Assembly (NCBI GenBank): GCA_963853835.1
Contig: OY970822.1
Location: 44,814,404 to 44,878,403 of the forward strand
Origin: Calendula officinalis
Taxonomy: Eukaryota > Streptophyta > Magnoliopsida > Asterales > Asteraceae
Reading direction: 5' to 3'
Length of the DNA: 64,000 nucleotides
Shown one piece after another: positions 11,108-21,899 of this stretch (the stretch's first letter is position 1; every line of letters begins with the position of its first letter). The notes beneath the pieces are model-generated. The model saw only the letters and a program-made list of their open reading frames with translations. It was not told the origin of the DNA and did not search any database. The position numbers and the translations under genes were made by a program.

Positions 11108-14100
11108 ATTACCTCCTCCTTTTGAGAATTTCGTCCCGAAATTAGGTTGATCCGAACAAGAATGGATATTTGTTGATCATCTCTTCTCTTCTTTCCCAAG
11201 TGCAATTTGGCCCTCTATGATGCTTCCATTTAACTAATACCAATGGGATTTCTCTATTCTTGAGTTTGACCGACTTATAGCAATGATTTCTTCCGGTACT
11301 TCTACATATCTCAATTTCTAAACGAATTTGACTTAGGTCAATATAACCATTTTGCCAAATACATCTACATCATTAAAAATATGCATATGAAATACCTTTA
11401 CTCAACAAGTAACTTCAGTCTTACTCGATCACTCAAACTAGCCAAAATTCATATCAACTGCAATTCCTCAATTTATACCATGATCAAAATCATTCACTTA
11501 TTTTATATGTGAAATTAATACTACCTTCTTTGACCGATTCACTTTTAACCAAATTATTTCCCTAACGGGTCAAAACCGTACTATTTCAAAATTTACTATT
11601 TAACTATTTACATTCTAACCAAACTGATGCCCATATAATGACAGATTCATGTTTAACCGATTCTTACTTAAAACGGGCCAAATTCTTAATATTATCATAA
11701 ATATTTAACAATTAATTTAGTAAATACAATATTCATTAATTATATACCTCTTTCAATTTTCTTCATATTCTTAACCATGTTGACTTTGACTTCAGTCAAT
11801 TTCAATCAAATGAACCATTTCACAAAATATATCCAAACTTTCGTTCTATTCCTTCCTAGGTATAAAATTGGTCTTTCATATCAATTCCATATACTTAATT
11901 CCAATTACTTAATTGATATTCAACTTTTCACTCATTATTTGCGATTAGTCGGCATTCCATCATCTAAATTTCAACACATGTTCATTTGCATCAGGCACTT
12001 ACCCTGCATTAAACTCTTTTCAATTTCTTAGACATCGTTAAACCATTCATTAATATCATAATAAACCATAATCTATAAAATCAACTCGGTTTTTGAAAAC
12101 TTCCCCACTACCAATTACTTTGTTCCCAAACTATTCCTCAGAACGGATTAAATATTTATGCCATTATAAAAAAAAAAATTCTTAATTTATACTATTGCCA
12201 AAGTCAAATTTGGATCTCAAATACATGGTCAAAACTTCGTACCATAACCAATTACTTGCTCTAAATGCATAGCCAAAACTTTATACTGATTCCATTTCAA
12301 TTTTTAACTAATTATTTCATAATTGAATCCAAATACATGGTACCAAAATTTATGTTTAACTAATTGCATTATAACCACCTTAATATCCCCATTATATTCA
12401 ATTCATACCAGTTGAGTTCCAGTTTAGTCAACATCTTCTAACATGATCAAAGTCCAACCTCGTATTATGACTAATCTTACCATAGTTCCTAGCTCATCCA
12501 AGTTTGCACACTTCAACAATCTTTTAGTCTTATTAATCTCAGGTTTCAAGTTTTAGCTTATCGCCCATCTAACTCGTCGAGGATAACAATATCATCTCCG
12601 TATGCAATACCCATTCAAAATCACTAATACATTTACGGGAAAAGAATTACCATTTACAAGGACCAATTTGTGCGTTAATTCTCCATTCTACTATCACCTT
12701 ACACATACTCAGGTTATTCTCCTTTACACCATAGTTTGATCCATTTTCTCAAAACACATAAGGTGGTCCTTAAACTTCAATATCTAATTCATTCCAAATA
12801 AATAAAATTTAAGCTTGGAAAATTCTGTGAACACTAGCTAAATATGGAAGTTGTGATTATAAATTTCAAAACTTAAATCCCTATACTCATTGTGGCCAAT
12901 AGAGTTTCACTACTCACAACATCAATATATATCAGATTCATCATCAGATAAGAAAACAATACTAAAGACCAAACGAATTCTAATGACATACAAGGAATCA
13001 AAATCTTCATAATCAAACAATCTACGAACGATTAGAGCATTAACAAGAAATGTACCAATTTTGATGTTTGCATCCTCGTAGGCTTCCTCAGAAGTGATTT
13101 GACCACACAAACTTTTGTCTTAGGAACCTCCTCATTTTTGCTTAGAGTATCCTCCATAGAATACAAATAAACCAAAAGCTTTACTTTCGACGGCTTAATT
13201 AGAATGAGTAGAGTATTGACGCCTTTGGTACCCCCAACATTCCGCAAAAGTAATAGTTGTATCCTTAAACGGACAGTTAGACTTTATATGTCAGTCTTCA
13301 CCATAACCATAACACTTCAAGGTTCACAATAATTCTCACATCGTTCATGATGAATCCTGCTTCACTGTCGACATTTACAGGAAGAATCCGACTACAAAAT
13401 TATCAAAGTTATGCTCATAATGTATTCTTTTCACATAAACCTTACTTATGTCTGATTCGAAGAGAACTGATACTGAACGGGCGGGGAATATACACTGTTA
13501 CATTATATAACATTTAAATTCAGGAGTCAACACTCCACGTGGATTCAACTCAAGCTTACACTTCCAAGCATCTTGTACAGCTTTCGCGAACAAAGGAATA
13601 TCACAATTGCTAATGAAATCTTAATCTTCATACCTAAACCTTCCACATACATTTATACTTTCTTTACTCCATTTAGAATGAACTTTGTGGCAAAATGTTC
13701 CTCATGATTAAACACCATTTCATATTCGCCTAACTACATTGATCCTAATCTAATTTCCAAGAATTCTGTCTGAAGCCTTATTCTCATATCATTAGGACAA
13801 TATATATATTTATATATACTAAACGATTCCCCAAACATTTGATACTCTTCTTCCTCACTTAAGATTTGACATGAATTATTCATGAAGTCAATGCCTTTCA
13901 TTGTCTGTGTTTTCGATACACAACAATGCCTCCACGGGATCAGACACACTTGTAAATTCGGTAGCTCCACTTCTACGAAATGTTTTAATGATATCACTCC
14001 AAATTTTACAATTGAAGATTCAGTCACCACTCTATTCTTTAGATTAATTTTCTCTCATTTTCTATGTTATTCAGTCAAAGAACAAACTGCATTCGCAACC

Positions 14101-14439
14101 CTACACATCAATCCCTCTTCACAACAGACACTTGATCCTCTTCCATTTGACTAAGCAGTTTCAAACCTCGGGTTAAACATGAAGTTCCTCTCCTTCAGGA
14201 TTCCCATGATCATGATTACTACTTCTTTGATCCAGGATTTACTGAAATTTAAGAACACACAATCATTTCATTAACCATACATTTCCTATTGTTTAACCTT
14301 TACCCACATTCTAGACTCAATCTATGGTTTGTATCCATCCTAAACCCATAACCTACACACTATACCATCGCCGCCTAAGTTTGAGTCTAAGTACCCCCAT
14401 GATACCTAATTCACTCCAACTAATGCTCTGATACCATGT
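11108..14439 (-). pseudogene. Gypsy-2 internal region with gag/pol remnants
   Basis: On the minus strand a degenerate zinc knuckle CYGYGEDxHIKSNCP lies near 13320-13273. A retropepsin-like segment follows at 13110-12922 (QITSEEAYEDANIKIGTFLV, then a broken LFD-x-GA region). Close to the 3' LTR, around 11290-11140, is the integrase C-terminal/chromodomain tail (GPNCTWERREE-like, ending KYP), which matches the equivalent part of Gypsy-3. No RT or integrase core can be read. The polypurine tract is AAAAGGAGGAGGTAAT on the minus strand. Confidence 0.6.
14425..14436 (-). other. Primer-binding site of Gypsy-2
   Basis: On the minus strand it reads TGGTATCAGAGC, a perfect tRNA-Met complement, three bases from the LTR end at 14440. 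It fixes the orientation of Gypsy-2 as minus. Confidence 0.9.
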
Positions 14440-16358
14440 TGTAAGGACCGGGTCAAATACCCACCAAACTAAAACTAACAATATCCCAGTAACTATCTAT
14501 TTACAATTAACCATTCAATTCGATAACGATTATACAAAAGACAACAAGCAAGCCAAGATCTCACTACCAACAATGACTATGGATACAAACCAACTAACTA
14601 CAATCAAGATACAAAACTACCCAACTCCCACATACCTAATTATATACCAAAAATATATCTTCTAAGCTTCCGATCAACTTCAAGATCCTATAAGCTTACT
14701 CTTATCTTTTCCTGTAAAAAGTTAGTCCACTACACGGGTAAGCTACAACGAGCTTAGTGAGTTCATAAAGTACAAAATAATACTAGCATTATATACAAAA
14801 CAAAGGAATAAAACATATAAATGAGATAAACAATTCAGGGAATTCACATTATAGCAAGAACACATTGATACATAACTAACAAAGAAGCTTTACATCTTGA
14901 AATGAGATTTACCGAGAATCTGACGTGACCGAGTATTAACACCTATCCGGGCAACGAGACTTACTGAATGACTGACATTTAGAATACAACTACATCGCAA
15001 GAATCAACAAGAGTTCGCCAAATAATAGACACAATCGAGAACCAATCACCGAGTCATTACTTCAACGGGAATCATCATATAACCGCTATAATCGGCATAC
15101 AATACCACATCATGAATCAACGAGATCTCAAAACCAATCCAAACGAATCAAAGTGCGTCATTCCCTCTTAGGCCATTAGGGAATGAGGCGTCCCTTAATG
15201 AACCCATGCCCGCAAACTTCACCACCACGGTCCATACCACTCCTCCACCGGGTACTCCCGTGACCACCTCCCAACATATTACACAAAGTAATACTCAAGC
15301 CGCCGTGGGTCCTCACGAAACGAAATCATCTCTTAAGGAATTCATACGGGTAACTCATATACGATATCAAATGAAACAATAACAAAGATAACTCCACGAG
15401 ACCGGAACAAGAGGATTATCACAACCCGAATCACTAATAAATGAATCTCACACAAGGGCAATCCAACCGAGACACCACACGAGGAATTTATACGACTTGA
15501 AGCGATACCAAGTGAGACACTACAAGGGTATTCCAACAATCAATACATTTAACCAACTATTCAAACATAACATACCACAAATAATCCTATATTCTTACAA
15601 TTCAATGCACATATCATGAGTTTATCAATGAGTCAATCTTCGCCTAATCATAATGTAATAACAATATGTAATAAGCATCACATATGTAATAACAATAACC
15701 TAAGCATCACATATGTAATAACAATAACCTAAATAACAGATAAACATATAGCATTTATGTATATATATAACTACTAGGGTTCATAATCTTCCCCAATTTC
15801 TCCCAAAATTATACTTGCATGAAGCTAAAGGGTGTTGGTTTACCTTAATATGATGATTCTATGATGAAATCCCTTTGATTTGGGTTGAAATCTGCCTTGA
15901 ATCGTGGTAAATCGCCAAAAATCGTCGGAGCACGAAGTGTTAGAAGTTTTGGGTGAAAAATGAGAAAATTTGGGTCGAAACCCGTTTTTGATGGTCTGGC
16001 CGCAAGAATTCGCGCCGCGAACTGCTACTTCGCACCGCGAATTTCCCCTATTTAAAGTTCGCGCCACGAATTATCCCTATTTTTCGCGTTCGTGACCAAA
16101 TTCCCGGTCGCTAAATGAAGTTTCTGATTGTTTTGGTGCATTTTTCGCGCCACGAGCTATGCGTTCGCGCTGCGAACTTCTTATATACTGCAATTTTCAA
16201 CTTTTCTTCCCTTTTAACCTATCCCACTTATTCAAATACCGAAAAACACATATTTCTAACAATATTTCTAACTATCAAACCTAATACCTTACCGTTTACC
16301 AATTATTATTTAATTTAACAATTAAAAAAAATACTCAAAATAGAACACGTATGTTACA
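14440..16358 (-). repeat. Gypsy-2 5' LTR (right copy)
   Basis: It is 1919 bp and nearly identical to the left copy. It lacks a segment equal to about 10175-10500 of the left copy; the junction lies at a shared ACTAG, so deletion by microhomology is likely. Near 15655-15735 it has a local duplication of a CACATATGTAATAACAATAA unit not present in the left copy. Confidence 0.85.
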
Positions 16359-16580
16359 ACTTATGATGTTTTTGAAATAGGTCGGGATGACGCTAGATCC
16401 TATTTACGAAGGTTCACTACATTCGAATGATTTATCGAGATATGTGAAACTCGTACGCTTAAAGTTCAAACAGATAACTAGCTAGCTGACACTTTATCGA
16501 ACTCAATGTCTTGTACCAAACATATTGAATATGAATGGAACATTGGACTTCGACAAGCTAGTAGTTTCATGTAAATCTGT
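16359..16580 (+). pseudogene. Copia-1 RNase H tail, 3' part
   Basis: After the Gypsy-2 duplication ACTTA the frame resumes with GRDDARS (RNase H) and then QTDN-stop-LADTLSN with a following CTKHIEYEWNIGL, the normal C-terminus of copia polyproteins (consensus ...VADPLTKPL...). The central RNase H part is deleted. It confirms that Gypsy-2 entered a pre-existing Copia-1. Confidence 0.65.
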
Positions 16581-17419
16581 TTTAGTATTTGAATAATGGA
16601 ATATTGAGCAGTTTTTATTGGAATAAATTGATATATATTTTATATGATCGTTTTTATATGAATATCTATTGTGTTCTATATTTGCGTGTTTATATCCTTG
16701 AATATTTGCTGTGTTTTATATTCTAAATTGTCCATTGTCATATTAATAATATGGGAATATTATTAAGACAAACTTGAGGGAATTGATGCCATGATCTTAG
16801 TATGACAAAGGATGATGAAATCAAACTCACATGTTGTTCATTGCGATGCACAATTGGACTGACCCAACCTATGAGAAATCACTTCCTGGATTTATGTCAC
16901 AAGTGAATCTCACAAAGGATTTGTCACTTATCCTCTGACTTGAGATGCAAGTTGGTTTGTGTGTGTGGAGTATCAAACTTTGATGTGGTTAAACGCTGAT
17001 CTGAATAAGGCTGTTATAACAACCATCTTCAGGTTTGACATTAAGCATATATCAAACACGTATAGTCAATAAAGAATGTGTTCCTCCACATGTTTGGATT
17101 AGATACTACTGGGCCCCCCGATGATTTGAATGGATGCTTGTACGGCCGTACCCAAAAGTAATCAAGATGAATCTTGATTGGTTTGGTAATCTAATTCAAT
17201 GTAAAGATCGAGAAACAAAATCGTTGAAATTTTAGATTGACATTAATATTTGTCTAAAATTCAACACGGTATCAGAAACAAAAGGATAACTGATTGAAAA
17301 ACTTTGAACCTGGACTTTTCTGAAACTCACTCATATACTTCTAGGGGCATTGGCGGGTTGCTAGACTCTAACCGTTGCTTGTATAACTACTTGATGTTAT
17401 GACGTGCGCAAGTGTGAGC
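16581..17419. other. Non-coding 3' part of Copia-1 with a PBS-like site
   Basis: No gene is seen. At 17262-17273 the text ...ATTCAACA|CGGTATCAGA looks like an LTR end followed by a primer-binding site with one change. That could mark the end of another LTR, so two LTR units (this one and 17420-17987) may abut. The stretch before 17420 (CGCAAGTGTGAGC) resembles a mutated copia polypurine tract. Confidence 0.4.
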
Positions 17420-17987
17420 TGTTGGAATATGCTTCATGTACATGACATATAGTTATATGGCTAGACGCATGTGAGCCTAAAGGGTCACACACTTATACAC
17501 CAAACACCATTTAATATATATATAATATAATTAGGGTAATTATATTATTTATGTAAACTAGCTAGTTATGTTTTAATTAATTGTTAAGTTAAAACGTATT
17601 AGTGAGTAATCATAAAGAATCAAAAATACAAGTGGCTAAGTGTCATATCTCATAACTTGCATTATGGATATAAACTTAGATTAAGGAGCAAGAAAGGTTA
17701 AGACTAATCTCTCCCTCTACCATTACACGGCCGCAACTCAACATAAACATATGTGTGCGTGGCTTTGAAGAGCTCTCCCCCTTTTCTTTTGGTAACTTAC
17801 ATTGAATTCTTGGAGTTCTTCATCCTCATTCGTTGTTGTAATCAAAGGCATCAAGGGTATGTTTTCTACATACTAAACTCTTTGTTATTTATTGCTTAAT
17901 TACTTTGTCAATATGTAGATCCGTTATTAGTGATTTATAGATTATTTCCTCTGCGTTTTACTTTGATTAAACCGTAAATCACTAACA
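17420..17987 (+). repeat. Copia-1 3' LTR (probable)
   Basis: It starts TGTTGGAATATG, a common copia LTR start, and ends ...CACTAACA, giving inverted TGTTRG ends and 568 bp. The Gypsy-1 LTR resumes directly after it (TAGCATTGC at 17988 equals 2541 onward in the other LTR). No second copy of it is in the window. Confidence 0.6.
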
Positions 17988-18866
17988 TAGCATTGCTAAG
18001 GTGAGTACATGTGATCATTTCTGAGTACATAGTAAAATGATTTTAAATGATTAAAATGATCGAAAAAGTCTTTATTGAATAAATGTTTTGATAAAGAAAT
18101 TGATTGAAATGCTTATATGTTATGAAATGAATTGTGATATTGACTTGTTGAAATGGTGATTGAATTGGAGCTAAGACTCATGTTTGATGGAACAATTATG
18201 TGTTAGTCAAAATTTGGAAATGATAACCCATTCGTGGGGGAGTTGAGATTACTACTTGGAGCGGTACCTCCCTACGCAAGGGTTGTACATCTAAGTGAAC
18301 GATAACGTGACATTCGGGGGACTATGATAACCCGATAAAAAGGGGGATTACGATAACCCGCGAGACGGGGGAGTGATGATCACGTTAAGTTTGGGAGAAC
18401 CCCAATTACCATAAGATCTTTTGATAATAACCCACATCGGGGGAGTTGCTTCGGATGACCCTTTGTGTATGTGTGAGCTTAGGGTAAGCTCGAGATTGTG
18501 TTTGACTTATGTGCAATATGATATTTATTTAAGTATTATTCACTTGCAAATGTTTATAACCGGGTCTAAAACCCATGTTACTCACGAGACAATCTTGTCT
18601 CACGTACTACATTTCCTTTTATGTCTATGTACTCAGGTTCGGGATCTAAGGATTAGGCGGCCCGTAGTTGTAGCATTGGATGATTAAGCTCGGTGTACAG
18701 TTTGATTCCCTAGTACTTTAGTTTTGATATTATTGTAACACCGATTTTGGCACTTGTAATCATTCCAAATGTTTTGTTTAAACCATGTTTTGGATATTAT
18801 GGTTTTTTATTGTTAAACATTAAATATTTAAAAGTTAAAATGGTTTTGAAAAATTGGTGTGTTACA
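17988..18866 (+). repeat. Gypsy-1 3' LTR, 3' half
   Basis: It matches 2541-3417 almost base for base, including the ATAACCC array and the terminal TGTTACA. The first about 930 bp of the LTR are missing, replaced by Copia-1. It is followed by the TSD TTGAC (18867-18871). Confidence 0.85.
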
Positions 18867-18871
18867 TTGAC

Positions 18872-19183
18872 AAACATTGATTCTTTCAATTAATAGCAAA
18901 AATACTTCATGGATTTAAATAACACCAACAAAATAATTGAATTCCACACACATAAGTGGACCTTTTATTCTTCTTCAATTCAACGATTGATTTTAAAAAA
19001 AATTAGTAATCTGTTCACAAATTAACTAAATCCATAAATACATATATAATTTTTTCAAAATCCCTAAAATTTACTAAATAAAATTGTTTTATTTGTTTGT
19101 TTTCTCTTCTGTGTATGTAAAATAATACTATACAACTGAAACGTTTAATGATGAAAATCATATTTTTTGCGTTGCAATAAAAA
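18872..19183. other. AT-rich non-coding, probably Helitron body
   Basis: No gene is seen. This is the pre-insertion flank of Gypsy-1 and leads into the Helitron 3' terminus. Confidence 0.4.
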
Positions 19184-19218
19184 CCCGCGCGTCATCGCGC
19201 GGGGTTAAAATCTACTAG
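19184..19218 (+). mobile_element. Helitron 3' terminus
   Basis: A perfect 8-bp GC hairpin (CCCGCGCG, loop TCAT, CGCGCGGG; 19184-19203) is followed 11 bases later by CTAG (19215-19218) and then T. This is the defining 3' end of Helitrons, rolling-circle DNA transposons. The 5' end is not located and may lie beyond Gypsy-1. A similar end occurs at 34320. Confidence 0.75.
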
Positions 19219-19393
19219 TTATAAGTAATTGTCAAGATTAATCACATATTTTATACATGGAGGGGTATTTTGGTCATTTATTTAAAAATTTATTTTTTAT
19301 TTTTTTGTTTTAATTTTAGAGTTATTATTTTTTTTTAGTTTTTTTTAGTTTTTTTTATTATTTTTTTATTTTTTTCATTAATAACACATCACG

Positions 19394-19633
19394 TGTTGGG
19401 TCACATTTATTGTAATCAATATTATAGGGGTATAATGTGTAATAAATTGTATAGGGGTATAATGTGTAGTTAGTCAATATTAGGCCTAGGTATAAATACC
19501 TAGTTGTAACCTAATTATTGTTATTCTTTGCCGACTTATTGAAAAGAACGTATTGTTTTGCAAAACTTCTTCTTCCATCTAGTCTTCCAATTTCATTGTT
19601 ATTGTTGCTAAATCCTTGGATTCAGAACTCACA
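19394..19633 (+). repeat. Copia-2 5' LTR
   Basis: This 240-bp LTR starts TGTTGGGTCAC and ends GAACTCACA. It carries a near-duplicate TATAGGGGTATAATGTGTA pair and a TATA-like ATAAATACC. The PBS TGGTATCAGAGC follows at 19636-19647. Confidence 0.9.
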
Positions 19634-19635
19634 AT

Positions 19636-19647
19636 TGGTATCAGAGC
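19636..19647 (+). other. Primer-binding site of Copia-2
   Basis: TGGTATCAGAGC, perfect tRNA-Met complement, two bases after the LTR end. Confidence 0.9.
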
Positions 19648-20065
19648 GAAAATCATATTTGATTCGATCCATATCAGTGAAGATTAAGCAAGGTTTTGAA
19701 GATTTTGAAGAAAAATAGCTCAAGAATCAAAATCGGAATTTGAGGTATAAATCGTTGATATTATTTGTTCTTTACATTCCTCTGGTGATTCTAAGTACTT
19801 TATAATCAAGTTTCGATTGAATCCATCAGCAATTGATCCTAATATCGTGACTTTAATGAAAACACACTTTATCCACTGTAAAATCGAAATTATCGTCTGA
19901 TTTGTTGTGTTTTGATCGGGTTTATTGAACCATTCCGTGAGATTTTCATTTTCGAGCATATTGGGATTTGGATTACTCGATTTGGTTAAGAATTGAGCAA
20001 ACTAGGATCGATTTTGTGAATTTTTTGGTGGGTTTCGTTCGTCACTGTCAAGAACACAAAGAACG

Positions 20066-20405
20066 ATCTCGGCTCGAGAACAGTAACATCTCGGCTCGAG
20101 ATCTTCAAACATCTCGGCTCGAGATCTTCAAAACATCTCGGCTCGAGAACAGTGACCTTTTCGGCTCGATAATCTTCAAGCATCTCGGCCCGGGAACTCT
20201 AACATCTCGACCCGAGAACAGTGTACATCTCGGCTCAAGAACCTAAACATCTCGGCCTCGAGAACTTCCATCATCTCAGCTCATGAACATTCATACATCT
20301 CGGTCCGATAACTTTTATCATCTCGGCCCAAGAACTTTAACTTCTCGACTCGAGAACAATTCACTTCCCGGCTCGAGATCTTTCAATCTTTTCGGCTCGA
20401 GATCG
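20066..20405 (+). repeat. Leader minisatellite, about 15 x 22-25 bp
   Basis: Units have the core CTCGGCTCGAGA followed by a 10-12 bp AT-richer spacer such as TCTTCAAACAT or ACAGTAACAT. About fifteen units can be counted, increasingly diverged toward the 3' end. It lies between the PBS and gag, in what would be the untranslated leader. The core is rich in the palindrome CTCGAG, so transcripts could fold. Open frames across it are a by-product of the repeat. Confidence 0.85.
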
Positions 20406-20739
20406 CGTAACAAAAGGGGCTGTACTAAAACGATCATAACTTTCAGCTCGGGTACGGGTAACCAAATCGAAGATCGAGACGCATGCTACGACGTGATAAA
20501 CGCCGTAGGCGGTTTACCCAACTTGCCGGCCCTAAAAGACTTGTTCCAATCACTTTATTTGAGTTTTTGTGATTCTTCGTTCAATTTCCAAACTTTGCTT
20601 GGCCCTAGTTTTTGGCTCGGTTGTCATTTTTGGCCAATTCGAAAATCTGGGACATATTTAAAGTGTCTTTTTTCATATCCGGCCTCTTTGAGAAAAAATT
20701 CAAATTAAATTTTTTTTCTCCTGGTAGAAATTGAAGTTT

Positions 20740-21890
20740 AACCATACAATGAATGACATCAAGAGAAGCATTATCGATTAGGTCTGATGGCCAGTCTTAT
20801 ACAGAGGAGAGTATGCTCAGTGGAAGAAAAGATTTCTCCACTTTATAAAAAACCAAGAGTTAGCTACTGAAATTCTTGAGTCTCTTGAGAATGGAAATGC
20901 TAAATTTTATGTAGATGTTGTTGATGCTCCTGATGCAAATCCTCCATTTGTTGGCGGTCGATTTCTCATCCCTCCTGCCAGATATAATACTCAATAAAGG
21001 CAACGTGCCAAAGCAGATCTACAAGCATATTATTTCATGCTTCAAGGATTACCGAATGACATCTACAATAGCTTAGATAGTCTTGAGAGCGGTAAAGAAC
21101 TTTGGGATGAAATTAGAAAACAAATGGAGGGAACAGTTCTTGGGAATAAGGCTAAAATGGTTACTACGTTAAATTCCTATCAGAATTTTAAAGCCACAAC
21201 CGGGGAAGACTTGCAAAGCACTTATCATCGATCTGTAATTTGTTGAATGATCTCCGCAAAAACAATTTATCAAAGGGAAATCTAGAGATTAATATCAAAT
21301 TTATCAACAGTCTTCTTCCCGAGTGGGAAATGTTTGGTAACTGTGCTATGCAGCATAAAGATCTAAGTCTGATAGATACTCATGAGCTATGCGAATATCT
21401 GTACCAAAATGCACCTATGGTGAATAACATAGCAAAAACAAAACAAGAGACACAGAATACTTTTGCACTTCTTACCAAACAACATCATCAGTTAAATGAG
21501 GTTGCTAAAGTGAAAGAAAAAGAAGAAGAACCCACACCACTAAAAATTGATGTTATGGATAAAGAACTTCAAGAAGTGTTGCAAGTCATGTCCCTCATCT
21601 CTAACTATCAGAAGAAGTATTATTTAAAGCCCACAAACAACAATCTGCGATCTTCATCCAACTTTAAACCTGTTCAATCTGCTTCCGCTTCAACTGATAA
21701 GGCAACCATGACATCTTTGGATCCTACAAAGAAATGCTATAATTGTGGTGTTGCTGGTCACTTCTCCCGTGATTGCACGAAACCTAAAGTTCGTGACTCT
21801 GAATATTTCAAACGGAAGATGTTAATGGCAAAACAAAATGAGTCTGGGAAAGTGCTGTTAGCAGAAGATCTTCAGTGGATGGAAGATTGA
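20740..21890 (+). pseudogene. Copia-2 gag with CCHC zinc knuckle
   Basis: Frames carry YAQWKKRFLHFIKNQELATE (capsid N-domain), LQAYYFMLQGLPNDIYNSLD and LWDEIRKQMEGT (UBN2-type Gag), then the zinc knuckle CYNCGVAGHFSRDC at 21735-21776 (CX2CX4HX4C). Stops near 20780 and 20996 and a frameshift near 21240 break it. Gag builds the particle and the knuckle binds RNA. The coiled-coil region continues downstream after a TGA at 21888-21890. Confidence 0.8.
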
Positions 21891-21899
21891 GATCAAGAA

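Larger units (their letters stand above)
8825..16358 (-). mobile_element. Gypsy-2: Ty3/gypsy element inserted in Copia-1
   Basis: Two LTR copies (8825-11107 and 14440-16358) flank a 3.3-kb internal region. On the minus strand the order is LTR, primer-binding site (14425-14436), zinc knuckle, protease remnant, integrase C-terminus, polypurine tract (about 11108-11123), LTR. ACTTA occurs immediately before 8825 (8820-8824) and after 16358 (16359-16363), a matching 5-bp target-site duplication. Most of pol (RT, RNase H, integrase core) is deleted or unreadable. Confidence 0.85.
5790..17987 (+). mobile_element. Copia-1: degenerate Ty1/copia element, split by Gypsy-2
   Basis: The order gag, integrase, reverse transcriptase, RNase H on the + strand is that of Ty1/copia. 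The RNase H segment is interrupted at 8824 by Gypsy-2 and resumes at 16359 in register (YTCY before, TYD-type then GRDDARS after). A 3' LTR-like unit is at 17420-17987. Many stops and frameshifts show an old dead copy. It sits inside Gypsy-1 and ends within the Gypsy-1 3' LTR. Confidence 0.75.
1615..18866 (+). mobile_element. Gypsy-1: Ty3/gypsy LTR element, nested and mostly deleted
   Basis: The outer element of a three-level nest. The LTR starts TGTAACAACC at 1615 and ends TGTTACA at 3417; the 3' LTR remnant ends TGTTACA at 18866. The five bases TTGAC precede the element (1610-1614) and follow it (18867-18871), a matching target-site duplication that proves the two ends belong together. The internal part keeps only the primer-binding site and the start of gag. 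Copia-1 and Gypsy-2 fill the rest, and most of the pol region has been lost. Confidence 0.85.

Noticed and set aside
20066..20405. CRISPR-like array of short repeats and spacers
   Set aside because: Units are diverged, spacers are repeat-derived and only about 11 bp, and the context is a plant retrotransposon leader.
19968..20708. Open frames with repeated TSRLE-like peptides
   Set aside because: They are a by-product of the CTCGGCTCGAGA minisatellite in an untranslated leader.
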